Shown one piece after another: positions 9,950-22,102 of a stretch of 30,457 nucleotides of DNA (position 1 is the first letter of the stretch; every line of letters starts with the position of its first letter). The position numbers were made by a program, and so were the translations under genes. The notes below the pieces were generated by a model. The model was given only the letters and a program-made list of their open reading frames with translations, was not told the origin of the DNA and searched no databases. The DNA is from Cochliopodium minus. Lineage: Eukaryota; Discosea; Himatismenida; Cochliopodiidae. The stretch spans positions 23,290-53,746 of the forward strand of contig JAMYWO010000271.1 of NCBI GenBank assembly GCA_024220525.1, read 5' to 3'.

Positions 9950-12900
9950 ATGAAGAATCTCAATATAATATTTTTGATTGTTATATCTCTGAGTGTAACA
10001 TTGGGATTAAGGTTCTGTGCTTTTTATAATGAAAATGAAAATGGACAAAATAACTTAGTGTCGAAATGTGTACTTCCAAATGGAGAATTAAACAATATCA
10101 CAAAATATAACACAAATGGAAGAGGGGATGGAAAAGGATTAATAGGTAATGACAGAGTTGTGGTAGCAGGAAATTGTTTATACGCAAGTAATGATGTAAG
10201 AAAGAAAAACAAGTTTTAAATCATAATTAATCAAAATTTTAATTTTAGTTTGATCAAACACTTTCTCATTTCATTTTTGACAATGATTGTGAACCTGTTC
10301 CAAGAAGAGTTGGGGAAACTTTGATACAAGAACTAAACCAAAAATGTAATAAACAAAATATAGATGATATGAGTTTGGCAGTATCAAATGATAATAATTG
10401 TATATTTGTTGGAATGGGAGATATATTGGAACCAAATAATTTATATTCATTTCAAGTAAATCCAACAAACTGTTCTTTGACAAGATCTGATAAATTGACC
10501 TCACCAAATTGGCTTAATTTCCTCCCTTACAGGATTAATGGTTTATCAGTTTCTCAAGACAATACCTTGGTTGGAGTTGCATTCACAAGTGGATTTGGAG
10601 CACAAGCATATGTACAATATAATTCTTCTACATGCAAATTTACTTCTGGATTTACAACTGTGAGAGATTCTACTCAACCAGGTCTCTCCACAAGAACTAC
10701 ATTCTCTAACAATGTAAATGGAGAAAATATCTTGATCTCCACTGTAGCAGACAACGGGCTCAATAAAGGTACAATTGATGTTCGTCCAATCAGCAATTTT
10801 TTGCAAGCAACTGGAAACCCAACAGTTTTATCATCTTTGCAAGATGCAGTCACAGAGTCTGTTGTTTTCACCACTCAATCTTCACAAAGAATAATGTATG
10901 TAGCAGGACCTCAAGGAGATGTGAGTGTCCTCACTGTTGGAGCAGATGGCATCCCTATTTCTGGATCTGACAGAAAAGTTGCAACTACAGCAGCAAGAAT
11001 AACAGGACTCCAAGTATCAAAAAGTGAAGAATTGGTTGTATCTCAATCTTCTGGTTTCTCAATTTTCAAAATCGATTCTTCCAATGGTAATTTGACTTAC
11101 TTGGGCAACTATCAAAGTGGTAAAGTGACTTATGGTAACTCTGCTGTCTTTCAGTTGCCAAGATGCTGTTGGGATGGAAATGATGCAGTAACCTTTGATG
11201 GGCCTAGTTTGTTGGAAATAGATTGTGCAGAAGATGAGGTAACTTTTCCTCCTGTTAACATAACTTCCCCTTTTTGCCAACCAAATTTAACCACCACTAA
11301 CACCACTACCCCTTCTTGTGGAATTTTGCCAAATGTGGTCTTTAATTTCACAGCAAATACTTGTTGCAACAGATACTCCAAAAGCTTTTCCCAAACCTTA
11401 CAAAGAGTTGATAGCACTCCCCCTTCTCTAATTGTTGTGAACAGCAACTTTGGAAACTATGGAGAGAAACAAGAAAGTACCCCTATCTTACCTTATAGTT
11501 CTTCCAAAAGAGCTTTGGGTCATCCTTCACAAAAGAAAGGAGATTATGGTGAAGATGATGGAGACAATGATGAAGATGACCAATCTCACAACCATCACCA
11601 CAATCACTATAATCCTTATGGAGAACACCATCACCATAACCACTATGATTACGATGGAGAAAATGATGATGAGAATGACCAAGGAGATAATGATGATGAT
11701 CAAGGCAACGGAGGATATGGAGGAAATGGAAATGGCAACGGAAACGGAGGAAATGGTAACGGTAACGGGGGTAATGGTTACGGAAATGGAAATGGTAACG
11801 GTAATGGAGGTAACGGAAATGGAAATGGTTATGGAAACGGAGGAACACAACCACCAATTATAATCTGTAAAAACTTAACAGAGTGCCAATTTCTAGAAGA
11901 AGGATTGTCTTTCGTAGAAACAAGTGATGATTGCAGCAACTCTCCAAATCTGACCCATCAATTTAATGTAACAAAGAACGCAGTGTGTGATCCTCAAACA
12001 AAGATTTATGCACAAGGAGAAATCGTTTTCACATCAACTGATTCTTGCGGAAACTCCAGAAATGCTTCTTCCTCTTTTTCACTGAGAGATGTCACACCAC
12101 CTGTGATAGAGAAATACAAAGAAGAAATAATCCTCTCAATTTGTGAAGATATTCAAAACATTGACGTGGGACAAAACAATCTTTGCAACTTAAACATCAC
12201 CGATTCTTGCACCAATGTAACTTGCCGTATTGTAAACCCTTCCAACGATACCAATGTTTGCAAGCCTCTTGTAAGAACTTATGAACTCACTGATGAATGT
12301 GGAAATTCAAGAAATGTGACCAGAGTTTTTAAAAGAAAAGAAACAATGAATCATTATGCAAGAAAACTTCCTATCCACCATGTTGAAGAAACAGATGTTT
12401 GCATGAAAGATTCTTACAACATCACTTATGGTTTCTTTGAATCTCACACTCCTTGTGTCAATCCTCAAATCATCACTCTTCCTCCTGTTACTGTATCCAA
12501 TGGAACATGCTTCTCCCTTCAAATACATTGCAAAACATTGAAAACAGATTGTATCGAGTTGTGCTCTTGTATTCCTGTCAGAATCAATTCTCTCCCTATC
12601 AAACTTCACACCAATCAATTGCTAAACGTTCATCAACAAGACTTGAATGTCACACACAGCTATGATCTCTCAGGAGAGGAAGAATCTTATGCTTTCAACG
12701 TTACTGATTGGGAAGTTCCTACCGTCAAAACACCTTGTGGTGAAACTTTTGATCCTAATGACTTTATTGCTAAAGGAGGTAACATCACCGTTGTTTACTT
12801 TGTTGTCGGAAACATCCAAAAAATAGAAGAATCCATTTCTATTTACAACTACAAAAGAGAATTAAGAATTGTCTATCTTTTTGACAATGGTTGTGATTAT

Positions 12901-13107
12901 GATATGATCCCTACTGCTGAATCCTATTTTGTTGTTCAAGGTACCTACAAGTTTTTGGAAAATCTTTATGTTCCTACCTTTGACGAATTCCAAGCTTATC
13001 TCTATGAATCTCTCAACATTACTACCCCTTCTCTCAAGTCTCAATCTAAAAAACGTTCTCAATCTCACTTATTTAAAGTCTCCACTGGGCGTTTTTCACA
13101 TTGGTGA
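9950..13107 (+). CDS. Large secreted beta-propeller / HYR-like protein
   Basis: Exons 9950-10195 and 10249-13107 make 1034 residues. A signal peptide (MKNLNIIFLIVISLSVTLG) opens it. Residues about 45-390 have the repeated strand pattern of a seven-bladed lactonase/YncE-type propeller (NNLYSFQVNPTN, DVSVLTVGADGIPISG, FSIFKIDSSNGNLTYLGN). A Cys-rich region follows, with two DxTPP stretches (DSTPPSLIV, DVTPPVIEKY) and a DSCGNSRN motif typical of HYR/Ig-like extracellular modules. Between them lies a low-complexity linker (about residues 503-616): Asp/His clusters (NHHHNHY, HHHHNHYDYD) and then Gly-Asn repeats. Many N-x-S/T sites fit secretion. No C-terminal TM is seen. Likely an extracellular or matrix adhesion protein; His/Asp clusters could bind metal. 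Domain families are by pattern; function inferred. Confidence 0.7.
11540..11850 (+). repeat. Asp/His then Gly-Asn repeat linker
   Basis: Codons change from GAT/GAC and CAC/CAT clusters to a GGN AAY array. Because the codons vary (GGA, GGT, GGC, GGG; AAT, AAC) the array is not a simple recent expansion and the protein sequence is probably under constraint. Confidence 0.7.
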
Positions 13108-13278
13108 TAAACAAAAAATAAACTTATTTTTAAAAACATAATTCTTTTCAAATTTTTTCTCCGATTTGATAAAACAAATAACATGAATTTTATCTTCGTG
13201 AATAAGGACTCAGAATTTTTTTTTTTCCTCATCCAATGAAAATCAATTCAAAAAAAAATTTTTTTATTCTTCACTTAT

Positions 13279-14394
13279 TTAATTGATTTTTTTGTTTTCA
13301 TTGATTTTCTTTCTTTGGAGAAAGAGTTTAACAAATCTTGCCAGAAAATAAAATATATAGAAAACAAGAATGAATGAGATTGAAATAAATAAGATAATGG
13401 TTGTAAAGAAAACATATTCTCCCTCTTTTAGAAATTGATTAAAATTAATATTCACTTGTTGAATGTTTGTTAATCTCTTGTTTTGTCTTTGAGAAAGAAT
13501 GTATTCTGGAGATGCTCTTGTAAAATTTCTTTTGTCTACAAAGATTATTTTTTCAACAATATGTTCCTTGATGTTTGGATTAGGCTTTCTGTTTCTATTA
13601 TCTCTAGGAATGGAAGGACCTTCTTGAATCTTTCTTTGATTTGCTTTGTAAGCTTCTTGAATAAATCTCTCTAATTTATTGAGATTGTTTTGAAATGAAT
13701 TTTTTTCCCCATTTTCTTCCACTCTTGTTTCATAATAATCCATCTTTTGAATCTCTTGGGTATTTTTTTTGGATAATTGATCTATTTTTTGTTTGAGAAT
13801 ATCTTTTGGTATTTTTCCTTTATACAGTTTATTCAAATCAACTCCATCTTGACCCAAAACCTTAAATAATAAACTTTTTAATTTTGGGTTGATCTCTTCG
13901 ATATCATTCACCAATTTTTCTTTTCTTTCTTCCATTAATTCTTCTTCACCAAATTTATAGTTTGTATTTCCTGAGGGATCATTATTAAGTATTTTTTTGA
14001 TTTGTTTAGATTTTTGTACTCTCTTCTTTTCATTTGATTCTTTCTCTAAAATATTCAAATATGCGGGTTCTCTTATCTTTCTTTTATCTTTCAGTTTCAC
14101 ATATTCCTCTATTTCTTGTTTTTCTTCATTTTTCATTCTAAATTCTTTTTCCATCTCATTGCTCTTTTGAATCAATAGTTCATTTGCTATTTTTTTGCCT
14201 TTATGATTGAATATTTATTATTTTTTTGATGATTTTTCGAAAAGTTATAATTTACTTGTTTCATAATCTCCAATTTTGATACTTTTTGAAAGGGCCTGCA
14301 CTTTTTGTTCTCTTATCCTCTGTGTGAAGGGATTTGAGGCAATAATCAATTTGAAAATTAAAACGTAAATAAATAATTTGGCAAATAAATTCAT
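13279..14394 (-). CDS. Type I membrane protein with charged helical region
   Basis: Exons 14256-14394 and 13279-14186 join in phase to 348 residues. The N-terminus MNLFAKLFIYVLIFKLIIA is a signal peptide. A long Lys/Glu-rich helical segment follows, predicted coiled coil (EKEFRMKNEEKQEIEEYVKL; LKSLLFKVLGQDGVDLNKLY), then one TM near the end (IILFISISFILVFYIFYFLA) with a short basic tail (QRKKINENKK). This points to a protein with most of its mass in the ER lumen or outside the cell. I recognise no family. It is head-to-head with Lon (158 bp gap) and tail-to-tail with the secreted propeller gene. Confidence 0.65.
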
Positions 14395-14552
14395 TTGATA
14401 TATCCACTTTTATTAAAACTAATCAAAAAGTCAAGAATTTGGTGTCTTCAATTTAATCCCAATTTTTTATAATTATTTGCAAAGAAAAAATAAAAAAAAA
14501 AATTGAGAAGCAATAATTCTTTCAATAAATAAAGGAATAACATCATAAGCAT
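14395..14552. promoter_or_regulatory. Divergent gap, membrane-protein gene / Lon
   Basis: 158 bp between two divergent start codons, AT-rich, with an A run at 14487-14501. No known box was recognised. Confidence 0.35.
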
Positions 14553-17500
14553 ATGAGAAAAATTTTCCAAAAACTCCCGATCAATAAAATTAAGGATGTG
14601 GTTAAATTTGAAAGCAAATTCAACTTTAATTTTTCTTCCAAAATCAAGTTTAAATCAATGATTGAAAATAAAGCAATGGGAATCAATATTTTCAATAATC
14701 AATTCAGATCCTTTTCATCAAAAGATGACAAAGATGACAAGGATGACAAGAATGACAAAAAAGATGAAATACAAAAAAAAGAGGAAGAGAAAGAAAAAGA
14801 AAATGAAGAAAAACCATTAATTAAGGAAGATAAAGAAACAACAAAGGAAATTAATGAAACAACAAAAAAGAGCAGTAAAGTAAAAACAGGAAAGAATCAA
14901 GAAGAATCATTCAATTTACTTGCAATAAGAGGATTAAAATATCAAGCAAAACAACCAACCCCTGATCAAGTTCCTATTTTCCCTTTGTACGAAAGACCTC
15001 TCTTTCCAGGAACATTGACAAGCTGTTATGTTCAAGATAAAAGCTTTTTGGATAGTCTCTCTGAAAGATTGGCCAGGGGAGAAAGATACGTCGGTTTATT
15101 TTTGGTGAAAGAATCAGAAAAGGTAGATACAAACATGCCCAACATTACCAGTCTCGATCAAATCCATCAAATTGGTACTTTGGGAATAATAATTGATATG
15201 TCTGGCAATCAATCTTCCCCCTTTGTTCAGATTGTAATCTCTGGTGCAAAGAGAATCAAAATCAAAAATCAAGTTGAATCAGAAGCAAGATTAACCGCCA
15301 AAATAGAAGAGGTGAAAGAAGAAGTTTATGACAAGAGCGATCCTGTTGTTAAAGCTTATACCCAGGAGATCCTTAAAAACATTAAAGATCTTTCCAATTT
15401 GGATTTGTTTTACAAAGAACAAGTTCATGCTTTGGCTGAGCACATTGATTTTACCAATCCTGCCGAACTTGCAGATTTGATTTGTGCTATTTCTTCCAAC
15501 AGAGATTGTAAAAACACCTTTTTTACTTTTCATACCTCAAAATTAAATTATGTGTTATCTAGTTGAAATTATATAAATCAAAAATTATTTTTATTTTTTA
15601 CATTTTAAAATTTATTGAATTATTGGAACATTCAAACTTTAATCCTATTTCTTCTTTTTTTTTTTAACTTTATTAGGCCAAAATGCAATAGAAGAGTTAA
15701 ATGTGAATAAGAGACAAAAGATAGCATTGAATCAATTGAAATCAGAATTGGAGACACACAAAATTAGAACAGATATCAGCAAACAGGTGGATCAAAGTTT
15801 GCAAGAAGCAAACAAGAAATACATCCTCAGAGAACAAATGAAAGAAATCCAAAAACAATTAGGTTTGGGTGAAGAAAAACAAATCTTGATGTCCAGTTAC
15901 AAAGAAAAATTGGAAAAACTCAACATGCCTCCCAAAATCAAATCTTTGATTGGTATTTATCATTGAATATAAATTTTTATTAAGTGATAATAATAATTAT
16001 TTATCATTTCATTATTAATTTTTTATTATTTTACATTATTATTTTAAATCCATTTGGTTTGATAATTAATATTAAAGATGATTATTTTTTTTAATTTTTG
16101 TTTTAAACAACATTATTCTTAATTTTATTAAAATTAGTTGGGAATTTTTTTTATCATATATTAATTAGGAGCGGAAATAGAAAGAATGAGTGCATTGGAG
16201 AGCGTTTCATTGGATTACAACATGATAAGAAATTACATTGAGTGGATTTTGTCTTTACCATGGGAAACTTATTTGAAAGAAAATTTGTCACTTTCTCACG
16301 CAAAAAAAGTATTGGACGATGATCATTATGGTTTGAAAGATGTCAAAGAACGTATTTTAGAATTCATTGCTGTTCGTAATTTGCAAGAGAAACCCTCTGG
16401 TAAAATCATCTGTCTTCAAGGTCCTCCCGGAACAGGAAAAACAAGTAAATTATTTTAAATTTTTTTATTTTATTATTTTTATTTATTTTTTGAATTTTTT
16501 TGTTAATATTTATTTTATGAACAATTTTTTGTTTTTTTTTTTTATTTTTTATTATTTTTTTATATTTTGTTTATTTTTTTATTTATTTTTTATTTATTTT
16601 TTATTTATTTTTTATTTATTTTTTATTTATTCATTTTTTATTAATATTTATTTTTTAAAATTTATATTTAAATAATTTATGGTATTTTTTATTTATTTTT
16701 TATTTACATTTTTATTTATTTTTTATTTTTTTTATTGATTATTTATTTATCATTTATTATTTATTTTTTATTTTTTATTTATTATTTATTATTTTTAATT
16801 TTTATTTATTCTTTATTTTATTTTTTTTACATTTTTATGTTTACTTATTTTTTGTGTAATTTAATTTTCTTTGAAAAAAAGGCATAGGAGAATCAATAGC
16901 AAGGGCATTGGGAAGAGAACATTTCAAGATATCAATGGGAGGAGTGGGAGACAGTGCAGAGATAAGGGGACACAGAAGAACGTATGTGGGAGCCATGCCT
17001 GGTCGTTTTATTCAAGGTATGAAAACCATCAAATCTTCCAACCCTGTCCTCATCATCGATGAAGTAGATAAACTTGGAAATGGATGGAAAGGAGGTTTCC
17101 TTTTTTTTTTTTTGATATTTCATTTATTTTTCATTCATTTTATTTAATTTATTATTATATTAAATTTGTTTATATAATTTTTATTTTAGATTTTATTTAT
17201 TCAAAGAAGAGATTTAAATTGATACATTTTTACTTTAATCAAATTTTTATTTAAATTTTGAACTGATAATTAAAACACTGTCTATATCTCGCATATTTAT
17301 ATGGGGAATATTCATTCAAACACTTTATATTTTATTTATATTGTTAAAAAAAAAAATAATTTATTGATATTTTTTTTTATTAGACCCAAGTGCTGCATTG
17401 TTAGAAGTGTTGGATCCAAAACAAAACTTTGAGTTCAGAGATCATTACTTGGATGTTCCTTATGACTTTTCAAAGATTCTTTTCATTTGCACAGCGAATG

Positions 17501-18731
17501 TGTTGGATACAATACCCTCCCCCTTGTTAGACAGAATGGAAGTGATCAGTTTGAGTGGTTATGTTTTGCAAGAAAAAATGGAAATTTCAAAGAAATATCT
17601 CATTCCCAAAATCCTCAAAGATTGTGGTCTTTCCCCTCACAACCTCTCCTTCTCCAACTCTGCCCTTGAAAAACTTATTAAAGAATATTGTAGAGAAGCT
17701 GGTGTCAGAAACCTCGAAAAAATGATTGAAAAAATTTCCCGTAAAATCGCCTACAAATATGTTCATCTTTCTCAATCCCCTTCTTCCCCCTCCCTTTCTC
17801 CTCTCCTTGACTCTACTTCTGCCTCCATTGACAACCACAACAACCCCTCCCCTCCTACCACTGCTGCTACTACTACTACTGATACTTCCCCTACCACCAC
17901 TGACACTACCAATACTACCGAGGGAATTATTAGTGAAGGCATTGAGAAGAACAAGGAAAAGAAAGAAGAAGACAGAAAAGTGGATTTGAAAAGAAAATAC
18001 AGAATTACTGATAAAAACTTGGAAAGTTTCATTGGAAAACCCATCTTCACTTCTGAAAGATACTACGATGATCCCATTCCTGGTGTGGTGATGGGTCTTG
18101 TTTACACCTCTATGGGTGGGGGTCACACCTACATTGAGACTTCTCTTGACAAAGTTTCCAAATCTGAGAATTTCATCACCACTGGTAAAATTGGAGAAGT
18201 CATGAAAGAAAGTACTCAAATCGCTCTCACCTATGCCAAATTTTTCTTTCAACAAGTTTGTGATGAAAACAACCGCCAATTTTTTCAAACAAACTCTCTT
18301 CACATGCACGTTCCTGAAGGTATTATTTTTTATTTTTTAATAATTTTTTCATTTGTTTTATTTTACATTCAATTTTTAAATATTTTATTCTTTTTTAAAA
18401 AGGTGGTACTCCAAAAGAAGGTCCATCAGCAGGTATCACAATGGTCACCTCTCTTCTAAGTTTGGCACTTGGAAAAAGTGTTCACCCAGACATTGCAATG
18501 ACAGGAGAATTGACGTTGACAGGAAAAGTGTTGAAAATAGGAGGTGTTAAAGAAAAAACAATGGGAGCACAAAGAGCTAACGTTAAATACGCCATTTTCC
18601 CAAAAGATAACAAGAGAGACTTTGAAGAACTCCCTGATTATATCAGAAAAGGTATTTCTCCAGTTTATGTTGAATACTACAAGGACGTTTATGACTTTGT
18701 ATTTAATTACAAACCACAAGAAAAAAATTGA
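14553..18731 (+). CDS. lon: Mitochondrial Lon protease homolog
   Basis: Six exons, all in phase: 14553-15507, 15677-15952, 16169-16444, 16882-17094, 17384-18319, 18403-18731; 994 residues. A basic N-terminus ([15 protein letters not shown]) with FRSFSSK looks like a mitochondrial import signal, then a Lys/Asp/Glu spacer. LonN starts near [15 protein letters not shown]. Walker A is GPPGTGKTS (split by an intron), Walker [12 protein letters not shown]. In the protease part PKEGPSAG holds the nucleophile Ser894 and [12 protein letters not shown] the dyad Lys937, 43 residues apart as in E. coli Lon. Residues about 703-772 form an unusual Ser/Thr/Pro-rich and then acidic insert between the ATPase lid and the protease domain. 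The enzyme degrades damaged matrix proteins and supports mtDNA upkeep. Certain as family. Confidence 0.95.
16560..16860. repeat. T-rich simple repeat in a Lon intron
   Basis: TTTATTTTTTATTTATTTTTTA-type units with a period near 11 fill most of the third Lon intron. No coding signal. Confidence 0.7.
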
Positions 18732-18841
18732 GTTCTTTTAAAAGGAATCTGATATATTTTTTGGTTTCCTTCCCTTTTAAAATAAATTTATATTTAACCC
18801 AAAAAAAATTTAAGTTTATGAAACAAATTTTTTTAATAACT

Positions 18842-19624
18842 TTATCCAACTATTCTATAAGTTATATATTTTCCACTGGTTTCTGATTCTCTTTCTATTC
18901 TTAAGACACTTCCCTTTGACAATCCCAAATATTTTATCACAGGATCGCTTGATTTTATTTTTGGGAGTTGATTTGCTTGAACATTGCTTATTTTTTGGAA
19001 TGAAAATAAAAATAAAAGAAATTATTCCAAAAATTTTTACTATTTTTTCAACAATTCTTTTTTTTCGATTATGCTCAATGGTGTATGTTTTGGTACCAAT
19101 TTATGTTTTGTTATATTTATGATTAATTCAACATCAAGGAACATTTCAATATTATATTCTCTGCTTGTTTCACTCATAAATTTTTTGGTTGATGGAGTTA
19201 CAACTTTTGGATATACCAAAATCAAATGTTTTATATTGTGTGAATCTATTTTATCAATAATTCTTAAGAAATATTGAAGAATTATTTAATATTTATTGAT
19301 TGTTTTTACTTTCTGAGTTCAGCAACTCCTATTTTTAAATCTGTAGAAAATTCAACATAGGTGCTCTTTATATCTCCATGATCATTTTGTTTTTTTGCTA
19401 TGAATGATAATTTTTGTCTTCTACATGTTGAATATTGGGAAGAATCAATAAAAATATTCATAAATTTTTGGATTTTACGCTTCTCTCTCGCTCATGTTTC
19501 CATATTCTTCATTTATTTGTTTAAAAGAATGATTTGGTAAATCCAAATATTTTCTATCTTTCAACATTTCGAGAGTGGTATTATAAATACTCAAAAATGA
19601 TCCATTTTTGCTATTCAGATCCAT
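18842..19624 (-). CDS. RPB5: RNA polymerase subunit RPB5 (ABC27)
   Basis: Exons 19479-19624, 19310-19420, 19041-19262 and 18842-18986 join in phase to 207 residues, close to the usual 210-215. Landmark blocks are clear: LVYPKVVTPSTKKFM (like human LIVVQQGMTPSAKQ), LDVELIINITKHKLVPKHTPL (LLINITEHELVPEH) and ANQLPKIKSSDPVIKYLGL ... GKYITYRIV, the strongly conserved C-terminal assembly domain. RPB5 is shared by RNA polymerases I, II and III. No single exon is long enough to stand out, which is why the gene is easily missed. It lies only 50 bp downstream of the stop of the next gene on the same strand, and is tail-to-tail with Lon. Confidence 0.93.
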
Positions 19625-19674
19625 TCAAATGATAAAAAATCAGAATCAATTTTTTTTTTTGATTATTTAATTTT

Positions 19675-21008
19675 TCAATTTAAAATGTTTTGAGAACACA
19701 ACTGAGAAATGTCCAAGAATTGAAAAGAACCACCAGAACCGTAGAATTCATAGAGATGACCATTTGAACCAAAATAGAGAAAATGAGAATCACTAAGAGA
19801 AGAATAACAAACACCTGATGATATTGCTTTCATTTCACTTGTCCACATGACATTTGTACTCATTTTAAATAAAGTTGTGTTTTCTATGCAGTTTGGTAAT
19901 CCATTTTTGTCAATAAAAAATATTTGTTGTGTGTTAAAGTTTTTGGATATTGCAATTGGATTGTAGATACACTCTACCACATTCACTTCTCCCAATTTTA
20001 CTTTTTTTAAAAATTTTTTTTTATTTTAATATTTTTTTAAAAATTAATTAATTTTTCATTTTTCATTTTATTTTTACCTCTCAAAGTTTTGGTTAGATTC
20101 TCAAGATCGTCTTGCATGAACATCTACAAAAAAATTTTAAAAAAGAAAAAAAAAGAAGATAATTTAAAATAATTTGAAATAAATAATTTAAAATAATTTA
20201 AAATAAATAATTTGAAATAAATAATTTGAAGATAATAATTTAAAATAAAAAATTTAGGTTTTAATGTATAAAATCAATCAAAATAATTAATAATTAAAAA
20301 TTAAGAAAAAGTTCAATCAATTACCATAATGTCACCTTGTAAACGAAACACCATTTTTATTTTTTGAGAATTAGTTATAAAAGATGTTATTCTACAATCA
20401 CTCCCAAGCAATAATGTACTAAATTCATAAAATTAATAATCAAAAATAAAAATAAAACAAAATTAAATAAAAAAATAAAATAAAATAAAAATAAAATAAA
20501 AATAAAATAAAAATAAAATAAAAATAAAATAAAAATAAAATAAAATAAAAATAAAATAAAATAAAAATAAAATAAAATAAGTATAAATATATATGAAGAA
20601 TTTTATAAGATATTTATTGGGCATTTACTCTTTAATTTTCCAGTAATTTTCTTTTAGAGAGTAATCATATCTATGGATTCCCATACTGGTGTCCATAAAC
20701 ACCACCTTGATTTTAAAAAATTTTGATTATTAGAATTTGTTTTTCAAAATAAAATAAAAAATAAAAAATAAAAAATAAAAAATAATTTATTAAATAAAGA
20801 GGAAAAGATACAGAGAGAAAATCATTTTGAGAAAAGAGAGCAGAAGAATGAAGGAGGGGAAAAGGGAAAGTGGAACATTTAAAACCAAAAACATTTGAAA
20901 GGTTTGTGTGTATTCCCCATTCATTTCCCCAGCTATTATTACTGTTATTATTGTTATTGCTAATCTTGTTATTATTATTATTATTATTGTTATTGCTAAT
21001 CTTGTTAA

Positions 21009-21042
<34 letters not shown>

Positions 21043-21631
21043 GTTGCCATTGTTATTAATGTTGTTGTTAGGAGTATTATTGGAAAGAACGAGATGAATT
21101 AAATGGTTTGTTTTTGAAAGATACAAAATATGTAATGCGTACAAAGGAGATGTAAAAATGGATATTACTCCTATTTTCATAAAATAAATAAAGCGAAAAA
21201 GAATTAAAAAATTAATGGCATAAAGAATAAATTAAAGAATAGTAGATTCAAATTAATGTGAGAAATAATATATTAAAAAAATAATGTAGAAATAATATAT
21301 TAAAAAATCGAGGAATAAGAATCAAAAAAGGAATAAAAGAATTACCTTGAGAAGAATCAAAGTCTTTATTTTCGGAAAGTTGTTGAAAAGACCAAAAGAG
21401 AGAATTGTTGGGTTTGGATAAAATACAAATATGATGTTGAGAATTGGTGTAACAAATAAATTCTTTTTGAAGAGATTTATGATAGAAACCAACAGGAGTA
21501 TCTTTCGCTTTAGAATTGTCCAATATCTTTGTTATGTTTGTTAATTCATATTTTTTTTTACTTTTCTCTATCCTCATTATATTTCCTTCCTCTGTTCTGT
21601 ACAGTATTATCACTGTCGTTCTTGATTTCAT
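19675..21631 (-). CDS. Beta-propeller / lectin-like protein with poly-Asn
   Basis: Exons 21346-21631, 20812-21170, 20629-20705, 20325-20418, 20078-20123 and 19675-20000 are in phase and give 395 residues. Repeated strands with aromatic ends occur about every 50 residues (QQIFFIDKNG, HFLYFGSNGHLYEFYGSGG, VVFMDTSMGIHRYDYS), like fucolectin/tectonin-type propellers; the glycan-binding residues cannot be judged. A poly-Asn insert (AAT runs, 20931-21070) interrupts the second exon. No signal peptide is seen. The ATG at 21631 could instead be an internal Met: its 5' AG and a phase-matched donor upstream would fuse it to the SMP gene (see the findings). Confidence 0.6.
20430..20582. repeat. AAATAAAAT-type simple repeat
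   Basis: Units AAATAAAATAA recur with a period of 11 in an intron of the propeller gene. Confidence 0.75.
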
Positions 21632-21739
21632 CTTTTAATATTTTATAATGTTATTAAATATATGTTATTAATTAAATTATTATTAGATAAATGTTATGAA
21701 TTTAAAAGTTAATGTCAAATAAATCTTATTTAAAAAAGA

Positions 21740-21962
21740 TCAAATTAAAAAGAAATTTACAAAAAGGAAAGGATCTCCATGAGGAAAAAGATCACCCTTA
21801 GAAGAAGAGACAGAAGAAGAAGAAGAAAGGGATTCTTTATTTTGTTTATTTGAAACGATTTCAAAATCATCCAACTCTAATGAATCTTCCTCCTCTTCCT
21901 CTCCTTTTCCTCTCTTTTCCATTTTCACTTTTCCTATTCCTTTCTTACTCTCGTTTTTATTA

Positions 21963-22006
<44 letters not shown>

Positions 22007-22022
22007 GTTTTTATTATTATTA

Positions 22023-22102
<80 letters not shown>

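Noticed and set aside
11450-11863. Met/Thr-rich frame and antisense His-rich frame
   Set aside because: Shadows of the His/Asp and Gly-Asn linker of the secreted protein; no start, no splice support.
17587-18309. A 240-codon open frame antisense to Lon
   Set aside because: It mirrors the Ser/Thr/Pro-rich insert and conserved Lon exon in another strand; no motif, start or splice support.
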